Notes: generated from the letters alone by a model not told the origin. A stretch of 58,754 bases of DNA from CAZMCH01 sp964564735 (GCA_964564735.1 CAZMCH010000017.1:1-58754); one strand, 5' to 3'. Positions 1 through 8,457 are shown, counted from the first letter of the stretch. Numbers and translations are program-made.

Positions 1-169
1 TGACATTAAAACCATTGTCCTTCATGTTTAAGCCCTGTGCGGGACCCTGAACGCCATAACCAATAACAGCGATAGTTTCGTTTTTTAAAATCTCGCGAGC
101 CTTTTCCATAGGAAATTCTTCACGAGTAATGACTTCCTCTTTGACACCGCCAAAATCAATAATAGCCAT
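1..169 (-). CDS. ilvC: Ketol-acid reductoisomerase, N-terminal part (cut by window edge)
   Basis: Only the first 56 codons are inside the window. The protein starts MAIIDFGGVKEEV and reaches the NADPH-binding Rossmann motif GYGVQGPAQG, followed by N-M-K-D-N-G-F. This is the typical opening of ketol-acid reductoisomerase, which converts acetolactate to dihydroxy-isovalerate in valine, isoleucine and leucine synthesis. The ATG at 169-167 has a strong Shine-Dalgarno, AAAAGGAGG, at 185-177. It is the last visible gene of a minus-strand ilvD-ilvB-ilvN-ilvC operon, 54 bases after ilvN. The catalytic domain lies outside the window. Confidence 0.93.
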   Translation of the reverse strand, partial: MAIIDFGGVKEEVITREEFPMEKAREILKNETIAVIGYGVQGPAQGLNMKDNGFNV

Positions 170-223
170 AAGATTACCTCCTTTTAGGGATTTTAAGATT
201 TAATATAGATTCTTTTAGTTTGT

Positions 224-700
224 TTAACGACCTCTTGATATAGCAACCTTTCCGGAACGTGATATTTCCCTTATTCCATAAGGACGCAGCATATCAATCA
301 TAGCATTAATCTTATCTTCGTCGCCAATTGCAGATATAATTAGCGTTTCATGACTGACATCCACAATAGAAGATCGGAAGATATCAGCAAGCTGTATTAT
401 TTCCGACCTAGCCTTTGATGTAGCAGAAACTTTAATTAGAACTAATTCTCTCTCAACATGCGCTTCGTCTGTTAAATCAGTAACTTTAATAACATCAATA
501 AGTTTATTCAATTGCTTATTAATTTGCTCTATGATACGGTCATCGCCTCTTGCGACAATAGTCATTCTTGAAACAGTAGGGTCTTCTGTTTCGCCGACAT
601 TAAGGCTATCAATATTATAGCCTCTACCACTGAACAAACCAGCAACTCGTGCAAGCACGCCAAATTTATTTTCAACTAGAACAGATATTGTATGCCTCAT
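224..700 (-). CDS. ilvN: Acetolactate synthase small (regulatory) subunit
   Basis: About 158 residues, the usual length for the AHAS regulatory subunit. It begins MRHTISVLVENKFGVLARVAGLFSGRGYNI, a classic ACT domain (about residues 1-75) that binds valine for feedback inhibition. A C-terminal AHAS-small domain follows, with the typical ending RPYGIREISRSGKVAISRG. It partners the large subunit encoded just upstream. The ATG at 700 is chosen because family members start at MRHT; a TTG two codons upstream (706) is possible. No clear Shine-Dalgarno precedes either start, so expression may depend on coupling to ilvB. A hairpin lies in the 63-base gap to ilvB. Confidence 0.95.
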   Translation of the reverse strand: MRHTISVLVENKFGVLARVAGLFSGRGYNIDSLNVGETEDPTVSRMTIVARGDDRIIEQINKQLNKLIDVIKVTDLTDEAHVERELVLIKVSATSKARSEIIQLADIFRSSIVDVSHETLIISAIGDEDKINAMIDMLRPYGIREISRSGKVAISRGR

Positions 701-710
701 AATCAATTAG

Positions 711-755
711 AAGATTTTAAGATTAGAAAATGCGCTCTTTCAATCTTAGAATCTT
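711..755. repeat. Hairpin in the ilvB-ilvN gap
   Basis: Arms 711-724 (AAGATTTTAAGATT) and 742-755 (AATCTTAGAATCTT) pair over 14 bases with one mismatch around a 17-base loop. There is no uridine run, so it is not an obvious terminator. It could be an mRNA stability element or a small intergenic repeat; related AAGATTT(T)AAGATT text recurs near 186-200. Confidence 0.5.
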
Positions 756-763
756 GATCCCTC

Positions 764-2449
764 CTATGCCATTCCTTGAGTTATACCAATCATTTCATCT
801 AAACCTGCGCCTGCTGGGATCATTGGAAATACATTTTCATCTCTATCGACAATGAAGTTCAGAAATACGGGTCCTGGTATTTCGATAGCTTTTATAATTG
901 CAGGTTTCACTTCTTCAGGTTTTTCAATAAGGATACCTGTAGCTCCAAAAGCCTCTGCAATCTTTACAAAATCAGGGTCTCTTTCCAGATCAGTTCCAAA
1001 TCGTCTTTTGTTGTAGAAAAGGTCTTGCCATTGGCGAACCATGCCTAAAAACCTGTTATTAAGGATTGCGACCTTAACAGGCAATTTATAGGCAACTACT
1101 GTTGTAAGTTCTTGAATATTCATTTGAATACTACCATCGCCAGCTATGTCGAATATAATTTTATCAGGACATCCAACTTGCGCACCTATCGCAGCAGGGA
1201 AACCATAACCCATCGTTCCTAATCCACCAGAAGACAAGAATGTGTGCGGTTTGGTAAACTTATAAAATTGAGCAGCCCACATTTGATTCTGTCCAACCTC
1301 TGTAGTAATTATAGCTTCTCCCTTTGTCACTTCATATATCTGTTCAACTACATATTGAGGTTTGATCTTGTCACTTCCACGTTCATAAGATAGTGGATAC
1401 ATTCTCTTCCATTCAAATATTTTTTTGAGCCATTCCTCATTATTCGATTTTTGAACCAACTTGTTGAGTTCGATAAGAACTTGCTTACAGTCACCGACTA
1501 TTGGAACGTCAACCTTAATGTTCTTGCTTATGGCAGTAGGATCAATATCTATATGAATGATCTTTGCATCTGGGGCAAATTTGTCAGTTCTGCCTGTAAT
1601 TCTATCATCAAATCTTGCGCCTATAGCAATTAATAGATCACAACTTGTTACTGCCTTGTTTGCATAGGCAGTTCCGTGCATACCCAGCATATCAAGAGAA
1701 AGCTCATTAGTTTGAGGAAAACCACCCATGCCCATTAATGTCGTTGTAACAGGAATTCTTGCCTTTTCTGCCAATTCAAGGACTTCCTGATGAGCACCAG
1801 ATAAAATGACTCCTCCACCAGAATATATTAAAGGTCTTTTTGAGTTATTAATCATCTCAGCTGCTTTTGCAATCTGTCTTGGATGTCCCTCATAGTTTGG
1901 CTTATAGCTTCTGATATTTGCCTCTTTTGGATAAACAAATTCAGTTTCTTTTTGCTGTGCATCTTTTGCTATGTCAACAAGCACTGGTCCCGGTCTACCT
2001 GTTTGTGCGATATAAAATGCTTCTTTGATAGTTGTTGCTAATTCCTCAACATTTTTTACCAAAAAATTATGTTTGGTAATAGGACGGGTAATACCTGTTA
2101 CATCTGCTTCCTGAAAAGCATCATTTCCAATAAGATGCGAATAAACCTGACCGGTAATTGCAACAATAGGTATCGAATCCATATGAGCAGTTGCTATTCC
2201 AGTTACAAGGTTTGTAGCGCCCGGTCCCGATGTTGCAATACAAACACCAACTTTTCCAGTAGCGCGCGCATATCCATCTGCGGCATGTGCTGCTGCTTGT
2301 TCATGGCAGGTCAAATAATATTTAATTTCTTTTTCATCATAGAGGGCATCAAAAATATCTATTACAGATCCGCCGGAGATGCCAAAAATTGCCTCTACGC
2401 CTTCTTGTTTTAGGCTTTCAAGAAGGATTTTTGCACCTCTCATCTTCAA
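764..2449 (-). CDS. ilvB: Acetolactate synthase large (catalytic) subunit
   Basis: 561 residues, the normal AHAS large-subunit length. It makes acetolactate from pyruvate (or acetohydroxybutyrate with ketobutyrate), the first common step of branched-chain amino acid synthesis. The N-terminal TPP-enzyme domain shows the activating Glu in CHEQAAAHAADGYAR and SGPGATNL. The middle domain binds FAD. The C-terminal TPP domain has the GDGS...NN diphosphate-binding motif (GDGSIQMNIQELTTV to LNNRFLG). The TTG at 2449 has GAGGTG eight bases upstream; an ATG at 2443 is the alternative but lies 14 bases from that site. It follows ilvD by 70 bases and precedes ilvN by 63. Confidence 0.96.
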   Translation of the reverse strand: MKMRGAKILLESLKQEGVEAIFGISGGSVIDIFDALYDEKEIKYYLTCHEQAAAHAADGYARATGKVGVCIATSGPGATNLVTGIATAHMDSIPIVAITGQVYSHLIGNDAFQEADVTGITRPITKHNFLVKNVEELATTIKEAFYIAQTGRPGPVLVDIAKDAQQKETEFVYPKEANIRSYKPNYEGHPRQIAKAAEMINNSKRPLIYSGGGVILSGAHQEVLELAEKARIPVTTTLMGMGGFPQTNELSLDMLGMHGTAYANKAVTSCDLLIAIGARFDDRITGRTDKFAPDAKIIHIDIDPTAISKNIKVDVPIVGDCKQVLIELNKLVQKSNNEEWLKKIFEWKRMYPLSYERGSDKIKPQYVVEQIYEVTKGEAIITTEVGQNQMWAAQFYKFTKPHTFLSSGGLGTMGYGFPAAIGAQVGCPDKIIFDIAGDGSIQMNIQELTTVVAYKLPVKVAILNNRFLGMVRQWQDLFYNKRRFGTDLERDPDFVKIAEAFGATGILIEKPEEVKPAIIKAIEIPGPVFLNFIVDRDENVFPMIPAGAGLDEMIGITQGMA

Positions 2450-2480
2450 AATAAAAACACCTCATTTCGTAAGGGAATAA

Positions 2481-2506
2481 GCTAATAAGCCTATATGCCT
2501 ATTAGC
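2481..2506. repeat. Hairpin in the ilvD-ilvB gap
   Basis: GCTAATA at 2481-2487 pairs with TATTAGC at 2500-2506. The gap around it is made of reiterated GGCTTAT/GGCTAATAG-like words on the minus strand. There is no uridine tract, so it is probably an intercistronic repeat rather than a terminator. Confidence 0.4.
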
Positions 2507-2519
2507 CCATAAGCCCATT

Positions 2520-4181
2520 CTAACTTACCACAGCGCCTGTTCCCGCAGATTTTACCAGCTTTGCATATCTTGAAAGATAGCCTGTCTTAATCTTGGGTTC
2601 AGGTGGTGACCACTTTGCTAATCTATCTTTTATTTCGTTTTCTGATACAAGAAGATCAAGTTTTCTATTGGGAATATCTATACTGATCATATCGCCATCT
2701 TTAACGATAGCAATAAGCCCACCTTCCATAGCCTCTGGCGAAACATGACCAATACAAGGTCCTCTCGTTCCACCTGAGAATCGTCCATCAGTAATAAGAG
2801 CAACGCTATCAGAAAGACCTTTACCAACAATAGTTGCTGTTGGAAGGAGCATTTCTCTCATTCCGGGTCCTCCCTTGGGACCTTCATAACGGATAACAAC
2901 TATGTCACCCGGTTTAACATCATCATTAAGGATTGCTCTCATGGCTATTTCTTCACCGTCATAAACTTTGGCAGGACCAGTATATTTCATCATATTCTCT
3001 TTTACTGCACCTTGTTTGACTACTGATCCGTCAGGAGCTAATGAACCCCTAAGTATAGCTAATCCGCCTTGTTTGCTGTAAGCAGTATCAAAATTTCTGA
3101 TTACGTCTGTATCTTCAACAAATCCAGCTCCTGCTATCTCTTTTATTGTCTTTCCGCTTACGGTTATATTATCATTAAGTTTATCTTTTAGGACATTCAT
3201 AACAGCAGGTATTCCGCCAGAATATTCAAGGTCTTCCATAAGATGATCACCAGAAGGCTCAAGTTTTGTGATATGAGGCGTTTCTTTGCTAATTCTGTCA
3301 AATACCTCAAGCGGAAGGTCTATTTCTGCTTCATGCGCTATTGCTGGTATGTGAAGAACGGTGTTTGTGGAACCACCAAGCGCCATATCTATACGGATTG
3401 CATTTTCTACTGCTTCTCTAGTCATAATTTGTCTTGATGTGATATTATCCTTAACCAATTGGACAATACGCACTCCACTTTCATAGCCAATCCTCTGTTT
3501 CTTTGCCATTCCAGCAAGGGCTGTTGCACAACCAACCATAGACATTCCCAATGCTTCTGTAACACAAGCCATTGTATTGGCTGTATAAAGCCCTTGACAT
3601 GAACCTTGATTGGGACATGCGCACATTTCAACGCCTTCAAGTTCCTCGTCAGTGATCTTGCCTGCATTATAAAGCCCAACAGCCTCAAAGGTATCTCTAA
3701 CTAATGATCTTCGCTTCATTTTATACATGCCTGAGTGCATGGGACCAGCAGTAACGACTATGCAGGGAATATCAAGCCTTGCAGATGCCATCAACATACC
3801 CGGAGTAATCTTATCACAGTTTGTCAACAATACTAATCCATCTAGCATGTGTGCTTGTGTAACAGATTCAATCATATCAGCGATAAGTTCTCTTGATGCA
3901 AGCGAATAGTGCATTCCACTATGTCCCATCGCTATACCATCACATACACCGGGAACGCTAAATATAAAAGATGCTCCCCCACCAGCGTTTATTCCCTTTT
4001 CAATTGATCTTTCAAGTTCTCTCATGCCGACATGCCCAGGAATTAACTCTGTAAAACTAGATACTAGACCTATAAATGGTCTGTCCATTTGGCTTTTTGA
4101 TAATCCTGTTGCATACATTAAAGCGCGATGTGGCGCTCTTTCATACCCTTTTTTTGTAATGTCGCTTCTAATTTTGGACAC
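2520..4181 (-). CDS. ilvD: Dihydroxy-acid dehydratase
   Basis: 553 residues, full length for IlvD. It dehydrates dihydroxy-isovalerate and dihydroxy-methylvalerate to the keto acids in branched-chain amino acid synthesis. Cluster-binding cysteines are visible in LLTNCDKITPGM and in MCACPNQGSCQG, and the C-terminus has the TDGRFSGGTRGPCIGHVSPEA signature. The GTG at 4181 has a run of G directly upstream (GATAGGGGG) with unusually short spacing; no better start lies upstream in frame. It is the first gene of the ilv operon, preceded by a strong promoter (4363-4391) and by an intrinsic terminator that ends only about 20 bases before the start codon, which implies attenuation control. Confidence 0.95.
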   Translation of the reverse strand: MSKIRSDITKKGYERAPHRALMYATGLSKSQMDRPFIGLVSSFTELIPGHVGMRELERSIEKGINAGGGASFIFSVPGVCDGIAMGHSGMHYSLASRELIADMIESVTQAHMLDGLVLLTNCDKITPGMLMASARLDIPCIVVTAGPMHSGMYKMKRRSLVRDTFEAVGLYNAGKITDEELEGVEMCACPNQGSCQGLYTANTMACVTEALGMSMVGCATALAGMAKKQRIGYESGVRIVQLVKDNITSRQIMTREAVENAIRIDMALGGSTNTVLHIPAIAHEAEIDLPLEVFDRISKETPHITKLEPSGDHLMEDLEYSGGIPAVMNVLKDKLNDNITVSGKTIKEIAGAGFVEDTDVIRNFDTAYSKQGGLAILRGSLAPDGSVVKQGAVKENMMKYTGPAKVYDGEEIAMRAILNDDVKPGDIVVIRYEGPKGGPGMREMLLPTATIVGKGLSDSVALITDGRFSGGTRGPCIGHVSPEAMEGGLIAIVKDGDMISIDIPNRKLDLLVSENEIKDRLAKWSPPEPKIKTGYLSRYAKLVKSAGTGAVVS

Positions 4182-4356
4182 CCCCCTATCAATTCCGATA
4201 ACAAAAAGCCCTTTTCCCTCAGAAAGAGATGAAAAGGGCTAACCTAATTTAAAGTATCACACGGATTCTTAAATTTTCTTGATTCGAGTGATACCAAAAA
4301 CTCCTTCAGATCAAGTATTTATAGCATAATACTTACAAAACAAAAACTTTTTATAA
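4182..4356 (-). promoter_or_regulatory. ilvD operon leader RNA, putative attenuator
   Basis: About 175 bases between the predicted transcript start and ilvD. Upstream of the terminator there are competing pairings: AAGTATT...AATACTT, CTTGAT...ATCAAG, GTATCAC (4294-4288) with GTGATAC (4260-4254), and AATTTAA with TTAAATT. An AAGGAG (4306-4301) is followed by TTG at 4297, opening a 17-codon frame without a branched-chain run; the spacing of 3 is short. Another frame reads L-R-I-R-V-I-L-stop (4272-4249) just before the terminator but has no start codon. There is no T-box core (AGGGTGGNACCGCG). The sensor is therefore unknown. Confidence 0.6.
4203..4240 (-). terminator. Intrinsic terminator in the ilvD leader (attenuator)
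   Basis: On the minus strand AGCCCTTTTC (4240-4231) and GAAAAGGGCT (4216-4207) form a perfect 10-bp stem with a 14-base loop, followed by a T run into 4203. It sits between the ilvD promoter and the start codon, so it can only act on the ilv transcript as an attenuator. Confidence 0.85.
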
Positions 4357-4362
4357 TGACTG

Positions 4363-4391
4363 ATTATAACATAGGAATATCATAAAGTCAA
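4363..4391 (-). promoter_or_regulatory. Sigma-70 promoter of the ilv operon
   Basis: On the minus strand TTGACT (4391-4386), a 17-base spacer and TATAAT (4368-4363). Transcription should start near 4356, about 175 bases before ilvD. Confidence 0.8.
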
Positions 4392-4405
4392 GAGACTTTT
4401 GCCTT

Positions 4406-4796
4406 TGGGTATCTATCCTAAATTATTGGGCAATAAAAAAACCATCTACTATAATATACTCAAAAGTATAAACATCAAAAAAAGGAAATTAACAGGTAGT
4501 TATTACAATTATAATCAAAGATGATAATGGAAATCAAATTAAAAACGAGATTATCATGCAAAACCTGACGAAAAATGAGAAGAAACATCATACAGAATCA
4601 GATGCAAAATTTTTCAGGAAACTGCTCAAACAATGCTTAATTATACGAAAGAGAAACTATTCCAGAATAGAGATAAAAAATAGAAGGTCAGTGTATCTAT
4701 GCCGGTTTTGGCTAGTCAATATTCCACAAACCCTATGTTAGAGTGTTAAGGGATTTGACCAAAAATGATTACCCAATAATTTAGGACAGGTACGCA
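4406..4796. mobile_element. Small element with 29-bp terminal inverted repeats (MITE or decayed IS)
   Basis: Bases 4406-4434 and the reverse complement of 4768-4796 match at 25 of 29 positions, sharing the core TCCTAAATTATTGGG. The 391-bp interval fills most of the gap between ilvD and rpoD. Its interior has only a 61-codon frame (4556-4741) rich in Lys and Asn, which I do not recognise as a transposase. No clear target duplication is visible at the ends. It may be a non-autonomous element or the remains of an insertion sequence. Confidence 0.45.
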
Positions 4797-4809
4797 AAAA
4801 AATTTTGAG

Positions 4810-4838
4810 TTGACTTTATAAATTAATAGAGATATAAT
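4810..4838 (+). promoter_or_regulatory. Sigma-70 promoter of rpoD
   Basis: TTGACT (4810-4815), 17-base spacer, TATAAT (4833-4838). It lies about 65 bases upstream of the rpoD start and just outside the inverted-repeat element. Confidence 0.8.
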
Positions 4839-4903
4839 AATATATGATTAAGAATTTTTCATACCTTAATAACAAAGTATCACCTGAATAGAGAGGTGGG
4901 TCA

Positions 4904-6718
4904 TTGAAAAAACTTGATGGCTTCATGGAAGCACAGATCCACAAGGCGGTTAGTGAAAAGGGATACTTGACATTCCAAGACATATTATCCTTATGTTCTG
5001 GCAAATTTCCCACAATTAGAGAAATTCGTCTAATATCGTCAATCGCTGAAAAATCGGGATTTATCATTCATGTTCAACGTGATAATCTCAATAAATCTCA
5101 ATATTCCAAGTTTTGTAAATTATTCAATATAGATGCCAGCGAAGGCATATCCAATGATGTTTCGAAATTATATGATGAGATTGACGACGATACAGAGATT
5201 TCTATCGATGACAATGATAACGATGATGAAGATATAGATGATATAGTATCCCAAGATGATAATGATGATTATGAATCAAGGCTATATTCTAAAGGTTCTG
5301 GTAGTATAGGTGATTCTGCAATACTCTATTTGCGCGAAATGGGCAAAGTATCTCTATTGACAAGAGAAGAAGAAGTTGTTCTTTCAAAACAGATTGAGGA
5401 CTGGCAAAAGGTTATAAGAGAAACAATACTAGAAATACCATTTGCTCTTACAGAAATAAGAAAAATTTGCAATAAGAGTTTTGAGAAAGCTCTAAGCAGG
5501 CTTTCCCAAGAAGATAAAAGAGAATCTGAGACACTGGCAAATATTCGTAAATCTGGTCGCTTATCATCTCTGCAAAGTGTTATAGAATCTCTGCGTAACG
5601 CTGAAGGAGATATGAGGCATAGTCATGAAATGCTTAGTCATGGTTTAGAAACTTCTGAAGAAGTAGCAGCTATGTCTAATCATATTAAGAGCAAAAGACA
5701 GGAATTGATGAAAAGCGTTTCAAAAATACGTCTTTCACAAGATGATATTTGTAAAGTTGTAATAAGTATCAAAAATCTCTCCGAAGAAGCATGTTCACTT
5801 AAAGCGATGATTGATTCACTACTTCCAGAAGATTCAATTAATGACAATCAAGAGCAGTCTATACCAATCAAGGATAACAAATCATTAGGAGAATTAGAAA
5901 AGAAAATTGACGCAGTTGAGCATAAAATTGGTATGCCAACAGAAAGGCTAGAAGCTATTATTTCAAGAATAGATATAGCAGAAGAACAGGCTCATCAAGC
6001 AAAGATGCGCATGGTTGAGGCAAATCTTAGGCTTGTTGTTAATATTGCTAAAAGATATATTGGTCGTGGGTTATCGTTCCTTGATCTTGTTCAGGAAGGC
6101 AATATTGGTCTTATGAGGGCAGTTGACAAGTTCGACTATCGTAAGGGCTATAAATTTAGCACTTATGCAACATGGTGGATCCGTCAGGCTGTAACAAGAG
6201 CAATAGCAGATCAGGGCAGAACTATTAGGATCCCTGTCCACATGATAGAGGCAATCAATAAAGCTACTGCTGCCTCCAAGCGACTCATTCAAAAAACAGG
6301 CAGGGAACCAAGTTTTGAGGAAATTGCTCAAGAAATGGGCTTAACAGTTGAAAAAGTCCAACATATCTTTCAGATTGCCCAAAGACCAGTCTCACTTGAG
6401 GCTCCATTAGGTCTTGAAGATGATAACATGCTTGGTGATCTGATCGAAGATAAAGAGACAGAAGCTCCGGATATATCAACTGTATTGAATGTAGTTCGTG
6501 AGCATGTAAAATCTGCTTTAGATGTTCTTTCTGATCGTGAAGCAGAGATAATAAAGCTTCGATTCGGTATAGATGGGAATGAACCACAAACCCTCGAAGA
6601 AGTCGGCAAAAGATTCAATATAACTCGTGAAAGAGTTCGACAAATTGAGGCGGTAGCCCTAAAAAAACTGGCGCACCCCGGCAGAAGTAAAATATTGAAA
6701 GATTTACTTGAAATATAA
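4904..6718 (+). CDS. rpoD: Primary sigma factor of RNA polymerase (RpoD/SigA type)
   Basis: 604 residues. Order of domains: a region 1.1-like N-terminus (about 1-60), a very acidic Asp-rich stretch (about 90-122), region 1.2 (SAILYLREMGKVSLLTREEE, about 137-157), a long non-conserved charged region (about 160-365), then region 2 from about residue 370 (EANLRLVVNIAKRY, QEGNIGLMRAVDKFD, STYATWWIRQA), region 3 and region 4.2 (TLEEVGKRFNITRERVRQIE). The near-identity of region 2 to housekeeping factors and the presence of 1.1 and 1.2 mark it as the main promoter-recognition factor. This fits the canonical -35/-10 elements seen in the window. The TTG start at 4904 follows AGAGGTGG at 4892-4899. 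Confidence 0.95.
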   Translation: MKKLDGFMEAQIHKAVSEKGYLTFQDILSLCSGKFPTIREIRLISSIAEKSGFIIHVQRDNLNKSQYSKFCKLFNIDASEGISNDVSKLYDEIDDDTEISIDDNDNDDEDIDDIVSQDDNDDYESRLYSKGSGSIGDSAILYLREMGKVSLLTREEEVVLSKQIEDWQKVIRETILEIPFALTEIRKICNKSFEKALSRLSQEDKRESETLANIRKSGRLSSLQSVIESLRNAEGDMRHSHEMLSHGLETSEEVAAMSNHIKSKRQELMKSVSKIRLSQDDICKVVISIKNLSEEACSLKAMIDSLLPEDSINDNQEQSIPIKDNKSLGELEKKIDAVEHKIGMPTERLEAIISRIDIAEEQAHQAKMRMVEANLRLVVNIAKRYIGRGLSFLDLVQEGNIGLMRAVDKFDYRKGYKFSTYATWWIRQAVTRAIADQGRTIRIPVHMIEAINKATAASKRLIQKTGREPSFEEIAQEMGLTVEKVQHIFQIAQRPVSLEAPLGLEDDNMLGDLIEDKETEAPDISTVLNVVREHVKSALDVLSDREAEIIKLRFGIDGNEPQTLEEVGKRFNITRERVRQIEAVALKKLAHPGRSKILKDLLEI

Positions 6719-6737
6719 GGAGTGTATAATAAATTCT

Positions 6738-7241
6738 TTATAAACCTTCACCCAAATGTCTTTTGAATCCAAATCCGAGTTTTGTATATTTTTCTTTCAC
6801 TTGACGTATTTCTTCAATACTCCATTCGCGCCCTTTACCTATTCCGCGACACCAGAACGTGCCATTATCATAGACAAAATCTTGCTTCCATTGTTCATTA
6901 TCGATATCAAAATGATTCCAAGGGAATATTTGGCATAGGTCTGTTCTACATGACTTATATATTGCACAGAAATTTCCAAAGTGGAAAATACAACCATTTC
7001 TTGGATCATGAGTATTATTTGTCTTGAATGTTAATATATATGCGTCAAGATTCGGATCATATATTTCCTGTAAATATCGTATAGCAAAAGACCATTCCGA
7101 CATTTGAAGAAACTTGGCAACATCCTTTATGTTTTCCTCGCTAGGCTGAATCAAGCCTTTATGAGAGCAACATATACCACAATTCTGACACTCAAATCTT
7201 CTTTCTTTTAATGCAATTTTCTTTGCTTCTGAAAATTCCAT
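6738..7241 (-). CDS. YkgJ-family cysteine-cluster protein
   Basis: 167 residues. The N-terminus has FECQNCGICCSHKG and the middle has CIFHFGNFCAIYKSCRTDLCQIFPWN, which is the cysteine pattern of the YkgJ/UPF0153 family, thought to bind zinc or iron. The substrate is unknown. No signal peptide is visible, so it is cytoplasmic. The ATG at 7241 has AAGGA about 7 bases upstream. It is the last gene of a minus-strand group, 21 bases after the amidohydrolase, and converges on rpoD with only 19 bases between stop codons. Confidence 0.8.
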   Translation of the reverse strand: MEFSEAKKIALKERRFECQNCGICCSHKGLIQPSEENIKDVAKFLQMSEWSFAIRYLQEIYDPNLDAYILTFKTNNTHDPRNGCIFHFGNFCAIYKSCRTDLCQIFPWNHFDIDNEQWKQDFVYDNGTFWCRGIGKGREWSIEEIRQVKEKYTKLGFGFKRHLGEGL

Positions 7242-7262
7242 ATTTTGTCCTTCTTTGAGTTT

Positions 7263-8147
7263 TCAATCTTTAATACCCAATAAATTCAATGTATTTCTGC
7301 TGAATATATCCTCTTTTTCCTCACTGGTCAAATTTAATTTCATTATAGCATTTATATCTTTTTTTGCTAATGAGAATGGAAAATCACTTCCAAATAATAT
7401 CTTTTTTGTTCCATGAGATTTTATTATCTGCTCTGCATAAGTAGCATTTATATGCCCAAAGACATAAGACGCATCAAAATATAATTCCCTTTCAAGAAGA
7501 TATTCCTCAACATCATCCCAGACCATATATCCACCAAGATGAGCTGCAACAAATTTCGCTGGATTTTTGGAAGAATCATTGGGATCATTTATAACATAAT
7601 GTTTGTATTCATCAAAAAGGCTTTTCATGGCATCAAGCACTCTGGATAGCCTTTGTGGTGTGGAATATACAATCTCTGCGGGATTGATCTCATCGCCTAC
7701 ATGAAACATTATAATCATGCCTGCTTTTATTAATTCCTCATATACAGGAAACATCTTTTCATCATCGGGATAAAACTTCTGAAAGAATGGCTGAAATTTG
7801 ACGCCCTTTATTCCCAGTTCCTTCATTCTAAGTATTTCATCACGGTAGCAATCAAAGTTTGGGTGTATCGTTCCAAAACCTATTATATTAGGAACATTCA
7901 GTTCAGTATTTTCTCGTTTGATTTTGATAAGTTCAGATGACCAAGTATTTATAGATTCAACCTGACGTGGATCGGTTGATACTGGTTGAATTATTGAAAC
8001 ATCAACACCTGATTCAGCCATTTTTTCTAAAAGGCTTTTTATTGTTCCATCTGAAAAGCATTTTACTTTATAAACCATTTCAAAGGCTTCTATTGCCTTT
8101 TGAGCGACTTTATCTGGGAATGCGTGAACATGAAAATCAATTATCAT
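7263..8147 (-). CDS. Amidohydrolase family 2 (ACMSD-like) metal-dependent hydrolase
   Basis: 294 residues from the ATG at 8147. The metal-binding N-terminus is IIDFHVHAFPD, with further ligands in FHVG (about residue 155), AAHLGG and the C-terminal FGSDFPF. These define the amidohydrolase-2/ACMSD superfamily of TIM barrels, which act on decarboxylation or hydrolysis of small ring or amide compounds; the substrate cannot be told. The start at MIID is preferred over a frame-extended start at 8174 because family members begin there and CAGGAG lies upstream. It overlaps the end of the Kelch remnant, suggesting translational coupling. Confidence 0.85.
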   Translation of the reverse strand: MIIDFHVHAFPDKVAQKAIEAFEMVYKVKCFSDGTIKSLLEKMAESGVDVSIIQPVSTDPRQVESINTWSSELIKIKRENTELNVPNIIGFGTIHPNFDCYRDEILRMKELGIKGVKFQPFFQKFYPDDEKMFPVYEELIKAGMIIMFHVGDEINPAEIVYSTPQRLSRVLDAMKSLFDEYKHYVINDPNDSSKNPAKFVAAHLGGYMVWDDVEEYLLERELYFDASYVFGHINATYAEQIIKSHGTKKILFGSDFPFSLAKKDINAIMKLNLTSEEKEDIFSRNTLNLLGIKD

Positions 8148-8343
8148 TGAATAAAAATTCTCCTGAAATAACATTTACATAAAGCTGTTGTTTTTTGCCA
8201 TCTACCTCGCTAGTTGCCAAATAGCCTCTTTCTGTAGGCATATTTGCTTTTTGCACCCATTTATCTATTTCTGCAAAACTATTATTTGGGTAAAATATTA
8301 CAGGAATAATGATGTTTATTACTAATACAAATTTTAATTTCAT
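8137..8343 (-). pseudogene. Truncated Kelch-repeat secreted protein (remnant)
   Basis: 68 codons. It starts with a signal peptide (MKLKFVLVINIIIPVIFYPNNSFA) and continues W-V-Q-K-A-N-M-P-T-E-R-G-Y-L-A-T-S-E-V-D-G-K, which matches the first half of a Kelch blade. It then stops after about 20 more residues, where a full Kelch propeller would run several hundred residues. I read it as a gene truncated to a secreted peptide; a short functional leader gene for the amidohydrolase is the alternative. Its stop overlaps the amidohydrolase start. Confidence 0.55.
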
Positions 8344-8367
8344 GAATAAATGTCCCTGTTATTTATA

Positions 8368-8396
8368 ATCATACGTCTTGTGTATGATAATGTCAA
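8368..8396 (-). promoter_or_regulatory. Sigma-70 promoter with palindrome, amidohydrolase group
   Basis: On the minus strand TTGACA (8396-8391), 17-base spacer, TATGAT (8373-8368). The inverted repeat ATCATAC-N7-GTATGAT (8368-8388) covers the -10 and most of the spacer, so it may be an operator. The predicted start is about 20 bases upstream of the Kelch remnant ATG. Confidence 0.7.
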
Positions 8397-8457
8397 TAAC
8401 AAACATTGATGATTGGACATGAGTCCGAATACAAATAACCTCTATAAAAATAAGTGC

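Noticed and set aside
4182..4356. T-box riboswitch upstream of ilvD
   Set aside because: The T-box core AGGGTGGNACCGCG and a stem I specifier arrangement are absent.
4556..4741. A 61-codon frame inside the inverted-repeat element as a transposase
   Set aside because: No DDE or HTH motif is visible and it is too short; not called as a gene.
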